Shown one piece after another: positions 54,172-63,117 of a stretch of DNA of 64,000 nucleotides. The notes below the pieces were generated by a model. It was not told the DNA's origin. It searched no databases and saw nothing but the letters and a program-made list of their open reading frames with translations. Positions within the stretch are counted from its first letter, which is position 1. Each line of letters begins with the position of its first letter. Made by a program: the position numbers and the translations under genes. The DNA comes from JBDOQU01 sp039839375 (GTDB lineage Bacteria; Pseudomonadota; Alphaproteobacteria; DSM-16000; Inquilinaceae): NCBI RefSeq assembly GCF_039839375.1, contig NZ_JBDOQU010000014.1:1-64000 (forward strand), read 5' to 3'.

Positions 54172-55545
54172 ATGGGCGGCACGGGCGTCATCGACAACTT
54201 CCTCGGGGTTTTCACCAGCTATATTGACTCCGGCTTCGGCCTGCTCGGCGGCGAGGTAGCCTTCATCGCGACGACGCTGATCGTCATCGACGTGACGCTC
54301 GCCGCGCTGTTCTGGAGCTGGGGCGCCGATGACGACATCATGGCGCGGCTGGTCAAGAAGACGCTCTTCGTCGGTGTGTTCGCCTACATCATCGGCAACT
54401 GGAACAACCTCGCCCGAATCGTCTTCGAGAGTTTCGCCGGCCTTGGCCTGCAAGCCTCGGGCACCAGCTTTTCCGCCGCCGATCTGATGCGCCCCGGCCG
54501 CGTCGCGCAAACCGGGCTCGACGCCGGACGGCCGTTGCTCGACTCCATATCGGATCTGATGGGCTATTGGGCCTTCTTCGAGAACTTCATCCAGATCGCC
54601 TGTCTGCTCTTCGCCTGGGCGCTGGTCATCCTCGCCTTCTTCATCCTGGCCGTCCAGCTCTTCGTCACGCTGATCGAGTTCAAGCTGACCACGCTCGCCG
54701 GCTTCGTCCTCATTCCCTTCGGTCTCTTCGGCAAGACCGCCTTCATGGCCGAGCGTGTGCTGGGCAACGTGGTGTCCTCCGGCATCAAGGTGCTGGTGCT
54801 CGCCGTCATCATCGGCATCGGCTCGACGTTGTTCGGCCAGTTCACCGCAGGCTTTGGTGGTGCGACACCGACCATCGACGACGCCATGGCCATCGTGCTG
54901 GCGGCGCTGTCTCTGCTCGGCCTCGGCATCTTCGGTCCCGGCATCGCATCCGGTCTCGTCTCCGGCGGTCCGCAACTCGGGGCCGGGTCCGCCGTAGGCA
55001 CGGGCCTTGCCGCCGGCGGCATGGTGCTCGCGGGTGGTGCGGCGGCTAGCGGCGCGGCCATGCTTGGCGCAAAGGGTGGTGCGGCCGGGCTTTCCGGCGG
55101 CGCCGCGGCCGTTCGTGGCGGTGCGGCTGCCGCCGGAGCGACTTTCGCCGCCTACAGCCTCGGCTCGCTCGGCCAGACCGGGGCGTCCGGTGTTGCCTCC
55201 GGCCTCGGCGGCGTCGCCCGCGCGGCAGGGTCCGCCGCCGTCTCACCGTTGAAGCGCGCAGCGTCGAAAACCTCGGACAGCGTCAGATCTAGCTTTGCCG
55301 AGGGCGCGCGGGCCGGGTTCGGCGCAAGCGGCGGCGCATCCACCAGGGGTACGGTTGGCGACGCCAGCGAAACCGCGACCGCATCATCTTCCGCGCCGGC
55401 CGGCGGACCACCGGCCTGGGCGCAGCGAATGCATCGCCGGCAGGCGCTCAGTCACGGCACCACCATGGCTGCCCATGCCGTCCGTTCCGGCGACAGCCAC
55501 GGTTCCGGCTCTTCCGTCAATATCTCCGAAAGCGACCGCTCATGA
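54172..55545 (+). CDS. trbL: TrbL (VirB6-like)
   Basis: This 457-residue polytopic inner-membrane protein has several hydrophobic segments between residues 25 and 270 and a Gly/Ala-rich, low-complexity C-terminal tail. It forms the translocation channel. It overlaps trbF by four bases. Confidence 0.93.
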   Translation: MGGTGVIDNFLGVFTSYIDSGFGLLGGEVAFIATTLIVIDVTLAALFWSWGADDDIMARLVKKTLFVGVFAYIIGNWNNLARIVFESFAGLGLQASGTSFSAADLMRPGRVAQTGLDAGRPLLDSISDLMGYWAFFENFIQIACLLFAWALVILAFFILAVQLFVTLIEFKLTTLAGFVLIPFGLFGKTAFMAERVLGNVVSSGIKVLVLAVIIGIGSTLFGQFTAGFGGATPTIDDAMAIVLAALSLLGLGIFGPGIASGLVSGGPQLGAGSAVGTGLAAGGMVLAGGAAASGAAMLGAKGGAAGLSGGAAAVRGGAAAAGATFAAYSLGSLGQTGASGVASGLGGVARAAGSAAVSPLKRAASKTSDSVRSSFAEGARAGFGASGGASTRGTVGDASETATASSSAPAGGPPAWAQRMHRRQALSHGTTMAAHAVRSGDSHGSGSSVNISESDRS

Positions 55546-56231
55546 ACCTCTTCAAACGACCATCGACCCATTACGGCAAGACGCCGGAGCCCGAGACCCC
55601 ATACCAAAGGGCCGCACAGGCATGGGACGAGCGTATCGGTTCGGCCCGCGTGCAGGCCAGGAACTGGCGGCTGATGGCCTTTGGCTGTCTCTTTCTCTCA
55701 GCCGGCTTCGCCTCGGCGCTGGTCTGGCAGTCGGCACGCGGGACCGTCGTGCCCTGGGTCGTCCAGGTCGATAATCTCGGCCAGGCGCAGGCTGTCGCGC
55801 CCGCGAATGTCGACTATCGGCCGACCGACCCCCAGATCGCCTTCCATCTCGGCCGCTTCATCGAAGAGGTCCGGTCGATCCCGGCCGACGCGATCATCGT
55901 GCGCCAGAACTGGCTGCGGGCCTACGAGTTCACCACGGATCGCGGCGCGGCGGCGCTCAACGACTATGCACGCAGCAACGATCCCTTCACCAAGGTCGGC
56001 CACCAACAAATCGCCGTCGAGGTGTCTTCGGTCATCCGGGCCTCGCCGGACAGCTTTCGCGTTGCCTGGACCGAACGGCATTACGAGAACGGCCAACTCT
56101 CCACCACCGAGCGATGGACCGCGATCCTCACCATCGTCATCCAGACCCCGCGCACCGCCGAGCGCCTGCGCGCCAATCCTCTCGGCATCTATGTCAATGC
56201 GATCTCCTGGTCGCGGGAGATGGGCCAATGA
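55542..56231 (+). CDS. trbF: TrbF (VirB8-like)
   Basis: This 229-residue protein has one membrane segment (about residues 44-63) and a periplasmic VirB8-like domain with VVPWVVQVDNLGQ and LRANPLGIYVNAISWSRE. It nucleates the channel. It overlaps trbG by four bases. Confidence 0.93.
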   Translation: MNLFKRPSTHYGKTPEPETPYQRAAQAWDERIGSARVQARNWRLMAFGCLFLSAGFASALVWQSARGTVVPWVVQVDNLGQAQAVAPANVDYRPTDPQIAFHLGRFIEEVRSIPADAIIVRQNWLRAYEFTTDRGAAALNDYARSNDPFTKVGHQQIAVEVSSVIRASPDSFRVAWTERHYENGQLSTTERWTAILTIVIQTPRTAERLRANPLGIYVNAISWSREMGQ

Positions 56232-57259
56232 CTGATACGGTCTTCCGTAAACCCGTCCTTCCGGGTTTCCGTAAACCTGCCTTTGCGGCTGTGCTGCTTT
56301 CCGCGAGCGTCCTGGCCGGGTGCGCCACCAATCGCACGCCGCAATTCTCCTATGACGAGTCCGTGCCGCCATTGCCTACGGTGCAGGCGGCCGCCAACGA
56401 TGACCGCCCCCGGCCATTGCACACGCCACCGGCCTGGACCGTCGCGCGTGGGGGACAGGCGGCCGGTACGCCGTCTGGCCGCGTCGAGAACGCCAATGCC
56501 GCCGCTCGCGTCGAGCCACGACGCGAGGGCTATTACAACGCCATCCAGATCTATCCCTGGAGCGAAGGCGCGCTCTATCAGGTCTATGGTTCGCCGGGAC
56601 AGATCACCGATATCGCTCTGGAGCCCGGTGAGAACCTGGCCGGGGCGGGACCGATCGCGGCGGGAGACACGGCCCGCTGGATCATCGGCGATACCGAGAG
56701 CGGGGCCGGCAACAGCCGTCGCGTCCATATCCTCGTCAAGCCGACCCGGCCGGACATCTCGACCAATCTGATCGTCACCACCAACCGGCGCACCTATATG
56801 ATCGAGTTGCGCGCGCGGGAATCGCTTTACATGCCGGCCGTAGCCTGGGCCTATCCCGCGCCGCCAGCCGGTCAGCGCCGAGCCGTGCCCGCCGCACCGA
56901 TCATCCCGGGCGAGACAGCCCGAAATTACCGCTACGGATTGCAGGTGCAGGGCGACAGCCCGCCCTGGCGGCCTGTCTCCGTCTTCGATGACGGGCGGCG
57001 TGTCTATGTGGTCTTCCCGGCCGGGATTGTGCAGGGCGAGATGCCGCCTCTATTCGTCCTCGGGTCCGATGGCGAACCCCAGATCGTCAACAGCCGCATC
57101 CACCGCAACGTCCTGATCGTGGATCGTCTGTTCGGTGCGGCCGAACTGCGTCTCGGTAGCGGCGAGCATCAGCGGGTCGTCAGGATCGTGCGCATTGAAG
57201 AGCGGAAGACAGCCGCTCCGCAACAAGGCGGCACGCACGACGGAGGATCATCGTCATGA
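56228..57259 (+). CDS. trbG: TrbG (VirB9-like)
   Basis: This 343-residue protein has a lipoprotein-like signal ending LLSASVLAGCAT (lipobox cysteine near residue 32). The VirB9 domain follows, with QIYPWSEGALYQVYGSPGQITDIALEPGE and VFDDGRRVYVVFP. It forms the outer-membrane core complex with TrbI. Confidence 0.93.
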   Translation: MTDTVFRKPVLPGFRKPAFAAVLLSASVLAGCATNRTPQFSYDESVPPLPTVQAAANDDRPRPLHTPPAWTVARGGQAAGTPSGRVENANAAARVEPRREGYYNAIQIYPWSEGALYQVYGSPGQITDIALEPGENLAGAGPIAAGDTARWIIGDTESGAGNSRRVHILVKPTRPDISTNLIVTTNRRTYMIELRARESLYMPAVAWAYPAPPAGQRRAVPAAPIIPGETARNYRYGLQVQGDSPPWRPVSVFDDGRRVYVVFPAGIVQGEMPPLFVLGSDGEPQIVNSRIHRNVLIVDRLFGAAELRLGSGEHQRVVRIVRIEERKTAAPQQGGTHDGGSSS

Positions 57260-58383
57260 GTGACACCGAAACCGCAGCCCCGATGCGCCTGCGTGCGGAA
57301 CCCCCGCGCGTCACGCGCCTGTCCCGGAAGATGCTTGCCGGTATCGGCGCCGTCGCGCTTCTCGGCATCGGCGGGGCGCTGATCTATGCCCTTCAGGTGC
57401 CGGACAGAGGTGGAAACGGCGAAGAACTCTATTCCACCGAGAACCGGCCCACGGCGGACGGACTCACCGGCCTGCCGTCCGACTATACCGGGCCGGTTCT
57501 CGGTCCGGCGCTGCCGGGCGATCTCGGTCGTCCGATCCTTGACGCGCAGGAACGTGGACAACCTGTCGCTTCGCCCGCCATCGCCACACCGGCCGTCGAT
57601 CCCGAAGAGGAACGCCGACGCGCCGAAGAAGAAGCCGCGCGGCTCAGCAACGTGTTCTTCCAGTCCGGCCCGCGCAGTGGGGCCACACCTGGCGCCGCGG
57701 CACCCGGCATTGCGAACCTCAACCCTGGCGGCCAGTCCGCAACGCAGGACCGGCACACGGCCTTCCTCAATGGTCCGGTGGATCGCCAGACCGTTGCTCC
57801 TGATCGTGTAACACCGCCCGCATCGCCATACATCCTGCAGGCGGGTTCGGTCATCCCCGCCGCGTTGATCACCGGCATCCGTTCGGACCTTCCGGGCCAG
57901 ATCACGGCGCAAGTGACTGAAAACGTCTATGACAGCCCGACCGGCTCGCTGCTCCTGATCCCGCAGGGGACGAGGATCATCGGCCAATACGATGACGGCG
58001 TGACCTTCGGCCAGCGCCGCGTGCTTCTGGTCTGGAACCGCCTGATCCTGCCGGGCGGCCGCTCGATCGTCCTGGAACGCCTGCCGGGCGCGGACGCTTC
58101 CGGCTATGCCGGCCTCGAGGATGGCGTCGATTATCACTGGTGGGATATCATGAAAGCGGCCGGGCTCTCGACCTTGCTTGGCGTCGGCACAGAACTCGCC
58201 ACCGATGACGAAGACCGGCTGATCCGCGCCATCCGCGACGGCGCGCAGGACACCATCAACCAGGCCGGCCAGCAGATCGTTCAGCGCCAGTTGCAAGTCG
58301 CGCCCACGCTGACCATCCGGCCGGGATTCCCGGTCAGGATCATCGTGACGCGCGACCTGATATTCGAGCCCGTAGGAGGTTGA
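57256..58383 (+). CDS. trbI: TrbI (VirB10-like)
   Basis: This 375-residue protein has one membrane segment (about residues 30-48), a proline-rich linker and the VirB10 domain: YILQAGSVIPAALITGIRSDLPGQI, LLIPQGTRIIGQYD and GFPVRIIVTRDL. It spans the envelope as the energy-sensing core. It overlaps trbG by four bases. Confidence 0.94.
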   Translation: MSDTETAAPMRLRAEPPRVTRLSRKMLAGIGAVALLGIGGALIYALQVPDRGGNGEELYSTENRPTADGLTGLPSDYTGPVLGPALPGDLGRPILDAQERGQPVASPAIATPAVDPEEERRRAEEEAARLSNVFFQSGPRSGATPGAAAPGIANLNPGGQSATQDRHTAFLNGPVDRQTVAPDRVTPPASPYILQAGSVIPAALITGIRSDLPGQITAQVTENVYDSPTGSLLLIPQGTRIIGQYDDGVTFGQRRVLLVWNRLILPGGRSIVLERLPGADASGYAGLEDGVDYHWWDIMKAAGLSTLLGVGTELATDDEDRLIRAIRDGAQDTINQAGQQIVQRQLQVAPTLTIRPGFPVRIIVTRDLIFEPVGG

Positions 58384-58385
58384 AC

Positions 58386-58619
58386 ATGGCCAAGCTGAAA
58401 CTCGGTCCGCTGCCCGATGACAAGCCGGTGAAAGTGACGGTGGAGCTGCCCGCGCCGCTCCACCGCGATCTCGTCGCCTATGCCGATATACTGGCCCGCG
58501 AAACCGGCCAGCCCGTCACCGATCCCGTGAAGCTCATCGTGCCGATGCTGGAGCGGTTCATTGCGACGGATCGTGGCTTCGCCAGGGCGCGAAGGGCAGG
58601 GGGCAGAAACGCCAGTTGA
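58386..58619 (+). CDS. DUF2274 protein
   Basis: This 77-residue protein, MAKLKLGPLPDDKPVKVTVELPAPLHRDLVAYADILARETGQPVTDPVKLIVPMLERFIATDRGF, matches DUF2274, the regular last gene of trb operons in these elements. The pattern suggests a ribbon-helix-helix DNA-binding protein. It begins two bases after trbI. Confidence 0.88.
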   Translation: MAKLKLGPLPDDKPVKVTVELPAPLHRDLVAYADILARETGQPVTDPVKLIVPMLERFIATDRGFARARRAGGRNAS

Positions 58620-58867
58620 TTCCACATAGAACTTGCCGCACCGTCGGGGTATCTATCGCCTGTATGGCGTGTCAGGGAGACGGAAGAAAGAAGCCCAGCT
58701 AGGGCCACAAATGGATGGCGTCACAGGTAATATGGCAGCGGAGTTGCATGACGGGAAGCGCTTGCCGTAGGTCCAGCCGCGTTTACGGGGTATCGCACAA
58801 GAATTTGTAGTTCAAAGAAGCAAAAACGGATACAAGCTCAGAGGTGAGAAGGAGGCGAGATTAAACG

Positions 58868-59863
58868 GTGTCGAACGCGAGGCAAATATTGGCGATGTTG
58901 CGCAGCCGCGCAGATGATGACGACGAGCAATTCTATTCGATTGCTCTGCAAATCGCTGCATCAGAGGCTCGTCAAGGGCATCGATCGACTGCTGAAGAGC
59001 TTCGTTCCGCTGTGGAAAAAGCCCGCTCCCGGTCTCAATCCGGTGTCCCCATTCAGTTTGCGCAACCCCGTGGCGACCTGGAAAGCATCATTGAGTTCCG
59101 TGAGCCGCGTTATGTTCTCAAAGATGTTGTTTTAAACTCCCGCATTTGCGAACGGCTTGATGATCTGGTTCGTCAACAGGCACGGCGAGATTGGCTACGC
59201 GAACATGGAAAAGCTCCCAGTCGGCGTGCGCTGTTTCTAGGGCCACCAGGGTCGGGTAAGACCATGACGGCTGAGGCGTTGGCCGGTCAGCTCCGTTTGC
59301 CGCTTTTTGTCATTCGCCTTGAGGCGCTTATCACACGATATATGGGTGAGACAGCCGCCAAGCTGCGGCTTGTTTTTGATGAAACCGCAAAGCGGCGCGG
59401 TATTTATCTTTTCGATGAATTCGACGCCGTGGGCGGTCGGCGCAGCGCGACGAACGATGTGGCTGAGATGCGGCGTGTCTTGAATTCCTTTCTGCAATAT
59501 ATGGAGGAAGAGAGTGCAACCGACAGTCTTGTTGTCGGAGCAACCAACCATCCGGAACTGCTCGATAAGGCGCTTTTGCGCCGCTTCGATCTTGTTCTGA
59601 CTTTCGACATGCCATCGGAAGAGGACATTAAGCGTATCGTTACAATCGGGTTGCGCCCCTTCAAGGCGGGGCGGCTTGCGTGGACGAAAGTCGTGCCTGC
59701 CGCCGCTGACCTGAGCCAAGCGGAAATCGCCAAGGCGGCTGAGGACGCCGTCAAGGCGGCTATCCTTGATGAAAGGAAATCCATCACCACCGATCAGCTT
59801 TTGCGGCGTTTGCACGAACGCCGTGAAATGCAGGAGGCATTCTCGAATACGAAAGCCACGTAA
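58868..59863 (+). CDS. AAA+ ATPase paired with a subtilisin-like protease
   Basis: This is a 331-residue AAA+ ATPase of the FtsH/Cdc48-like type. Walker A is LGPPGSGKT (about residue 125), Walker B YLFDEFDAV (about 183), sensor 1 VVGATNHPE, and the arginine finger is in LRRFD. The N-terminal 80 residues are helical and may bind a partner. The start is GTG at 58868, with AGGAGG 11 bases upstream. The protease gene begins 9 bases after its stop, so the two form an operon. The pair lies just beyond the trb operon, at the edge of the element. Confidence 0.85.
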   Translation: MSNARQILAMLRSRADDDDEQFYSIALQIAASEARQGHRSTAEELRSAVEKARSRSQSGVPIQFAQPRGDLESIIEFREPRYVLKDVVLNSRICERLDDLVRQQARRDWLREHGKAPSRRALFLGPPGSGKTMTAEALAGQLRLPLFVIRLEALITRYMGETAAKLRLVFDETAKRRGIYLFDEFDAVGGRRSATNDVAEMRRVLNSFLQYMEEESATDSLVVGATNHPELLDKALLRRFDLVLTFDMPSEEDIKRIVTIGLRPFKAGRLAWTKVVPAAADLSQAEIAKAAEDAVKAAILDERKSITTDQLLRRLHERREMQEAFSNTKAT

Positions 59864-59872
59864 GAAAGCCTC

Positions 59873-62374
59873 ATGCCTCCTGAATTTGATCGGACACACA
59901 TCAATATCTCCGAATTTGCCGTTTCCAGGCGTTATAGCTCCCCTCCGCAGAATGTTGGCGATGGGCAAGCCCCGCGGGTTCGAGAAGAGCACGGCAGAAT
60001 GCTGGGTGAGCAGCTCCGGGCAACTTTCCGTGAGGAACGCGAAGCGCGTGGCGAGATGGAAATCCCGGAAGATTTGGCGGTAAGTGAAGGGGCCTATTAC
60101 GAAGTCGAACTGCGAAAAGGGGCGAAGGCAGAGAAACTCGAACGCAAACGGGATCATATCGCAGTTGGCGCTACGAAAATCGACCCGGACACGGAGCGAG
60201 TTTCAACGGTTGTTTTCATTCCCGATGCATCGGTGCCTGTTCTGGAGAACATCTTTCAGGATTATGCGACCGGTGAATTGACGGAGAGAGGCAACAAGCC
60301 TCCGAACAATAACTACGTCGATCCCATTGAAACGATCCGGCGTGCCCGCCTTTTCTCCTTCTGGACCGACAACCCCGCCGCGCTACCGGATGATGCGCAG
60401 GATCGCATCTGGTGGGAGGTCTGGTGCAGACCCGATGAGGTGGATGACGATGCCGCTGTGTTTCGGCGCATGGAATGCCGGGTTGCAGATGAGGATCGCT
60501 GGCTGAAATTCCCTGAATCTACGGTCATTCCTGTTCTCGCCCGTCGCGCCGACATCGAGCTTGCGCTGGTTGTCGCCGACGGGATCATGGAATTGCGCCG
60601 CGGCTCCGATACACCGAATTTCTTTTTGGAGGAAGAGCGCGAAAACCAGTACGACTGGGCGGCCAACCTTGCTGACCGCACGATTTGGCCTGGCGCCAAT
60701 GTGCCGCGCGTCTGCCTTCTCGACACCGGCGTCAACAGGGCGCATGTATTGATTGAACCAGCCTTGGCTGGAGGCGACCTGATGGCCGCCAATCCGGATT
60801 GGCCGTCCACGGACAATGTCCGGGAAAGCCACGGCACTCCAATGGCGGGCCTTGCTCTGCATGGCGATCTGTTTGCACGCTTGCAAGACTATCAGGAGTA
60901 TCGGCTTGGACACCGACTGGAATCTGTTCGGATCATGCCGGCGGACGGCTTCGATCCCAACGAGCCGTCCCGCTACGGGTCAATCACGCTGAACGCTGTG
61001 GCGCGTGCCGAGATCGAGAATCCCAACAGTAACCGCGTATTTTGTATGGCCGTAACCAATGAGGACCGCTCTGGTGAACGGGCCAGCAGTTGGAGCGCTT
61101 GTGTTGATCGGGCGGCGGCGGGGCTTCTTGTCGGTGATGAAGTCGACCGGCCCCACCGACTGTTTTGCATTTCCGGCGGCAATGTTCGAAACGCGATGCA
61201 GATCGACCGCTTGGGCGCGCTTGAAGATCATCCTATCGAAGACCCGGCTCAGGCATGGAATGCCCTTTCGATTGGGGGTTATACCGACAAGACCGACATT
61301 GATCCCGCTGATCCGTATTTCAGAGGACATCGCCCCGTGGTGGACGCCGGCGATGTCAGCCCCTTTTCCAGAAATTCTACCGGGTGGCATTCCAGCAAAA
61401 CGCCTATCAAGCCGGAAGTTGTGTTCGAGGCCGGCAATCGTGCTGTCTCAGGCAATGGGCGCGATCTGATTGATTGCCCGTCTCTGGAGCTGCTGACGAC
61501 CGGAGCGGAGGTTGATCGCCTGCCCATCGTCAACTTTGCGGCAACCAGTGCCGCGACTGCTCAGGCAGCAAGACTGGCCGCACGCCTGCAAGCCGATCAT
61601 CCGGATTCATGGCCGGAAACGATTCGCGCGCTCATCGTCCACAGTGCTGAATGGACGGAGCGTATGAAAGAACGTCTCACGAATGAGGGGCGCTTGCGGA
61701 AGCGCAAACAGCTTGTTCGCGCCTTCGGCTACGGCGTGCCATCATACCGCCGCGCTACGGCATCGGCCACCAGCGACCTTGCGCTCCTGGCACAGAGAAC
61801 GATTCAACCTTATCGGCGAGAACAAGGCGTCGTCTTCAACGAATGTCACTATTACCCTCTGCCTTGGCCGCGAGACGTACTTGAACAATACGGAGACCAG
61901 GAATTCACACTCAAGATCACGCTGTCCTATTTCGTGGAGCCCAACCCAGGCAAGTCAGCAGCTATTGATCCTCAGCGCTACCAGTCCTTTGGCCTCCGAT
62001 TCGATCTCAAGCGCCCTCGAGAGACCAATGACCAGTTCAGACACCGGGTCAATGCTCAGGAACGTGAAGACCCACGCAGGGCTGGGCCGAGGGCGGAGCC
62101 CGATAGCGGCGAATGGTTGTTAGGGCCGAACAGCATTTCAGCCGGTTCCCTGCATTGCGATGTTTGGCACGGAACCGGCGCCCAGCTTGCCGCGCGCAAC
62201 GTGATATGTATCAGGCCTGTATCCGGTTGGTGGAAAGAACGCAGACGCCGTGAAATCTGCGAGCAACGGGCGCGTTATGCCCTCATTGTTACCTTGACGG
62301 CCCCTGAGGCTGAAATCGACCTATACACCCCTATAAGCAATATTGTCGAACAGGGTATCGAGATTGAGGTGTAG
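59873..62374 (+). CDS. Subtilisin-like serine protease (S8), cytoplasmic
   Basis: This 833-residue protease has the catalytic triad Asp284 (VCLLDTGVN), His320 (ESHGTPMAGLAL) and Ser559 (AATSAATAQAARLAA). It has no signal peptide. The N-terminal 280 residues, beginning FDRTHINISEFAVSRRYSSPPQ, form a separate domain, and about 220 residues follow the protease core. A cytoplasmic S8 protease coupled to an AAA+ ATPase suggests a regulated proteolysis system. A defence or toxin-like role is inferred from the position in a mobile element. Confidence 0.87.
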   Translation: MPPEFDRTHINISEFAVSRRYSSPPQNVGDGQAPRVREEHGRMLGEQLRATFREEREARGEMEIPEDLAVSEGAYYEVELRKGAKAEKLERKRDHIAVGATKIDPDTERVSTVVFIPDASVPVLENIFQDYATGELTERGNKPPNNNYVDPIETIRRARLFSFWTDNPAALPDDAQDRIWWEVWCRPDEVDDDAAVFRRMECRVADEDRWLKFPESTVIPVLARRADIELALVVADGIMELRRGSDTPNFFLEEERENQYDWAANLADRTIWPGANVPRVCLLDTGVNRAHVLIEPALAGGDLMAANPDWPSTDNVRESHGTPMAGLALHGDLFARLQDYQEYRLGHRLESVRIMPADGFDPNEPSRYGSITLNAVARAEIENPNSNRVFCMAVTNEDRSGERASSWSACVDRAAAGLLVGDEVDRPHRLFCISGGNVRNAMQIDRLGALEDHPIEDPAQAWNALSIGGYTDKTDIDPADPYFRGHRPVVDAGDVSPFSRNSTGWHSSKTPIKPEVVFEAGNRAVSGNGRDLIDCPSLELLTTGAEVDRLPIVNFAATSAATAQAARLAARLQADHPDSWPETIRALIVHSAEWTERMKERLTNEGRLRKRKQLVRAFGYGVPSYRRATASATSDLALLAQRTIQPYRREQGVVFNECHYYPLPWPRDVLEQYGDQEFTLKITLSYFVEPNPGKSAAIDPQRYQSFGLRFDLKRPRETNDQFRHRVNAQEREDPRRAGPRAEPDSGEWLLGPNSISAGSLHCDVWHGTGAQLAARNVICIRPVSGWWKERRRREICEQRARYALIVTLTAPEAEIDLYTPISNIVEQGIEIEV

Positions 62375-62640
62375 CGTCGAGCAAATCCGAGTTTGACACT
62401 CTGTCTTGAGAATCGGGAATGTTGGTTGCTCATGTCGCATCACTTCCATTCTGAAGGCAGAAGGCGAGTTTCTTCTGTCCTTAGATGGCAACCCGCAACG
62501 AATGTCGGTATCGGTAGTTGCGAGCCCCCGCAACCAAGTCCGCCGAAAAGTCTCAGCAAATTCAATGAGCTGCAGAGATTATGCTTTGAGGTATGGTGGT
62601 CGCAGAAATGTGTGTCAATAAAATAAATAGCTTACAACTA
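62375..62640. other. Intergenic sequence at the right end of the element
   Basis: No gene is recognised after the protease. The sequence becomes AT-richer toward 62600-62640, directly before the tRNA-like repeat. An element terminus is plausible here. Confidence 0.4.
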
Positions 62641-62662
62641 GGTTCAAATCACCTCGCAACCA
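62641..62662 (+). repeat. tRNA-fMet-like 3' end, candidate right attachment site
   Basis: GGTTCAAATC (62641-62650) and CGCAACCA (62655-62662) match positions 99-108 and 116-123 of the tRNA-fMet gene exactly, with four bases between them instead of seven. The order and near spacing suggest a relic or hybrid attachment site. A CCAACCA/TGGTTGG hairpin overlaps its end. Confidence 0.4.
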
Positions 62663-62800
62663 ACCACAAACATCTGGTTGGTGGAGCAGAAACGACCATT
62701 ACGCGCCCTCTTTCTGGCCGTTCGACTGCCGCTTGCGGCGTCCCGAAAGCCGACATTGCTCACGGCGTAGCCAAGCGCAAGCCGATTACTTCGGCGCATG

Positions 62801-62823
62801 TTCGAATCCCACCCGGTCCGCCA
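62801..62823 (+). tRNA. tRNA 3' fragment (tRNA-Ser-like), not functional
   Basis: TTCGAATCCCACC followed by CGGTCCGCCA looks like the T-loop and acceptor end of a tRNA, most like tRNA-Ser ends with an encoded CCA. The sequence upstream does not complete a cloverleaf. It abuts a recombinase remnant on the minus strand, exactly as tRNA-fMet abuts the intact recombinase on the left. Confidence 0.5.
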
Positions 62824-63050
62824 CTTTGGTAAAAACCGGGAACGCCGATTCCAGCCGACTTCCCTCCTTTGGTGGCTACCGGCGTCCTCAATAGGGTGTT
62901 TTTTGCTGACCTTGATGTAGATCGCGTCGTCCGCGATCTCGGCGTGTTAGGCGAAGGCGCGGACATGTTCCCGCCGATAGCCGCCCTTTCCAAGCCGGAG
63001 GCGAGTGCGAGCTTCGCTTGCCAGTTCCGGCACGACCGCTTTGGCGTGAA
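62824..63050 (-). pseudogene. Decayed C-terminus of a large serine recombinase
   Basis: On the minus strand, one frame gives PELASEARTRLRLGKGGYRREHVRAFA then a stop, HAEIADDAIYIK, and after a frameshift KNTLLRTPVATKGGKSAGIGVPGF. This series matches the C-terminal end of large serine recombinases (the REHVRA..Q...I.GSK..LL pattern). The remnant has one stop and one frameshift and runs into the tRNA-Ser-like fragment. It appears to be the scar of another element. Confidence 0.6.
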
Positions 63051-63117
63051 TCTAAATTCAAACAGCAAAGCGCCCGATGGGTTGCACCGGGCACTTCTTT
63101 CTCAAGTCACCTCGAGA

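Noticed and set aside
51726..54975. Two long minus-strand frames (51726-53159 and 53809-54975)
   Set aside because: They are antisense to trbE, trbJ, trbK-alt and trbL, which are well supported.
33946..62508. 16-base exact repeat CCGCAACGAATGTCGG at 33946-33961 and 62493-62508
   Set aside because: A single 16-base match is close to chance expectation in a 64-kb GC-rich window, and both copies lie in unremarkable intergenic DNA.
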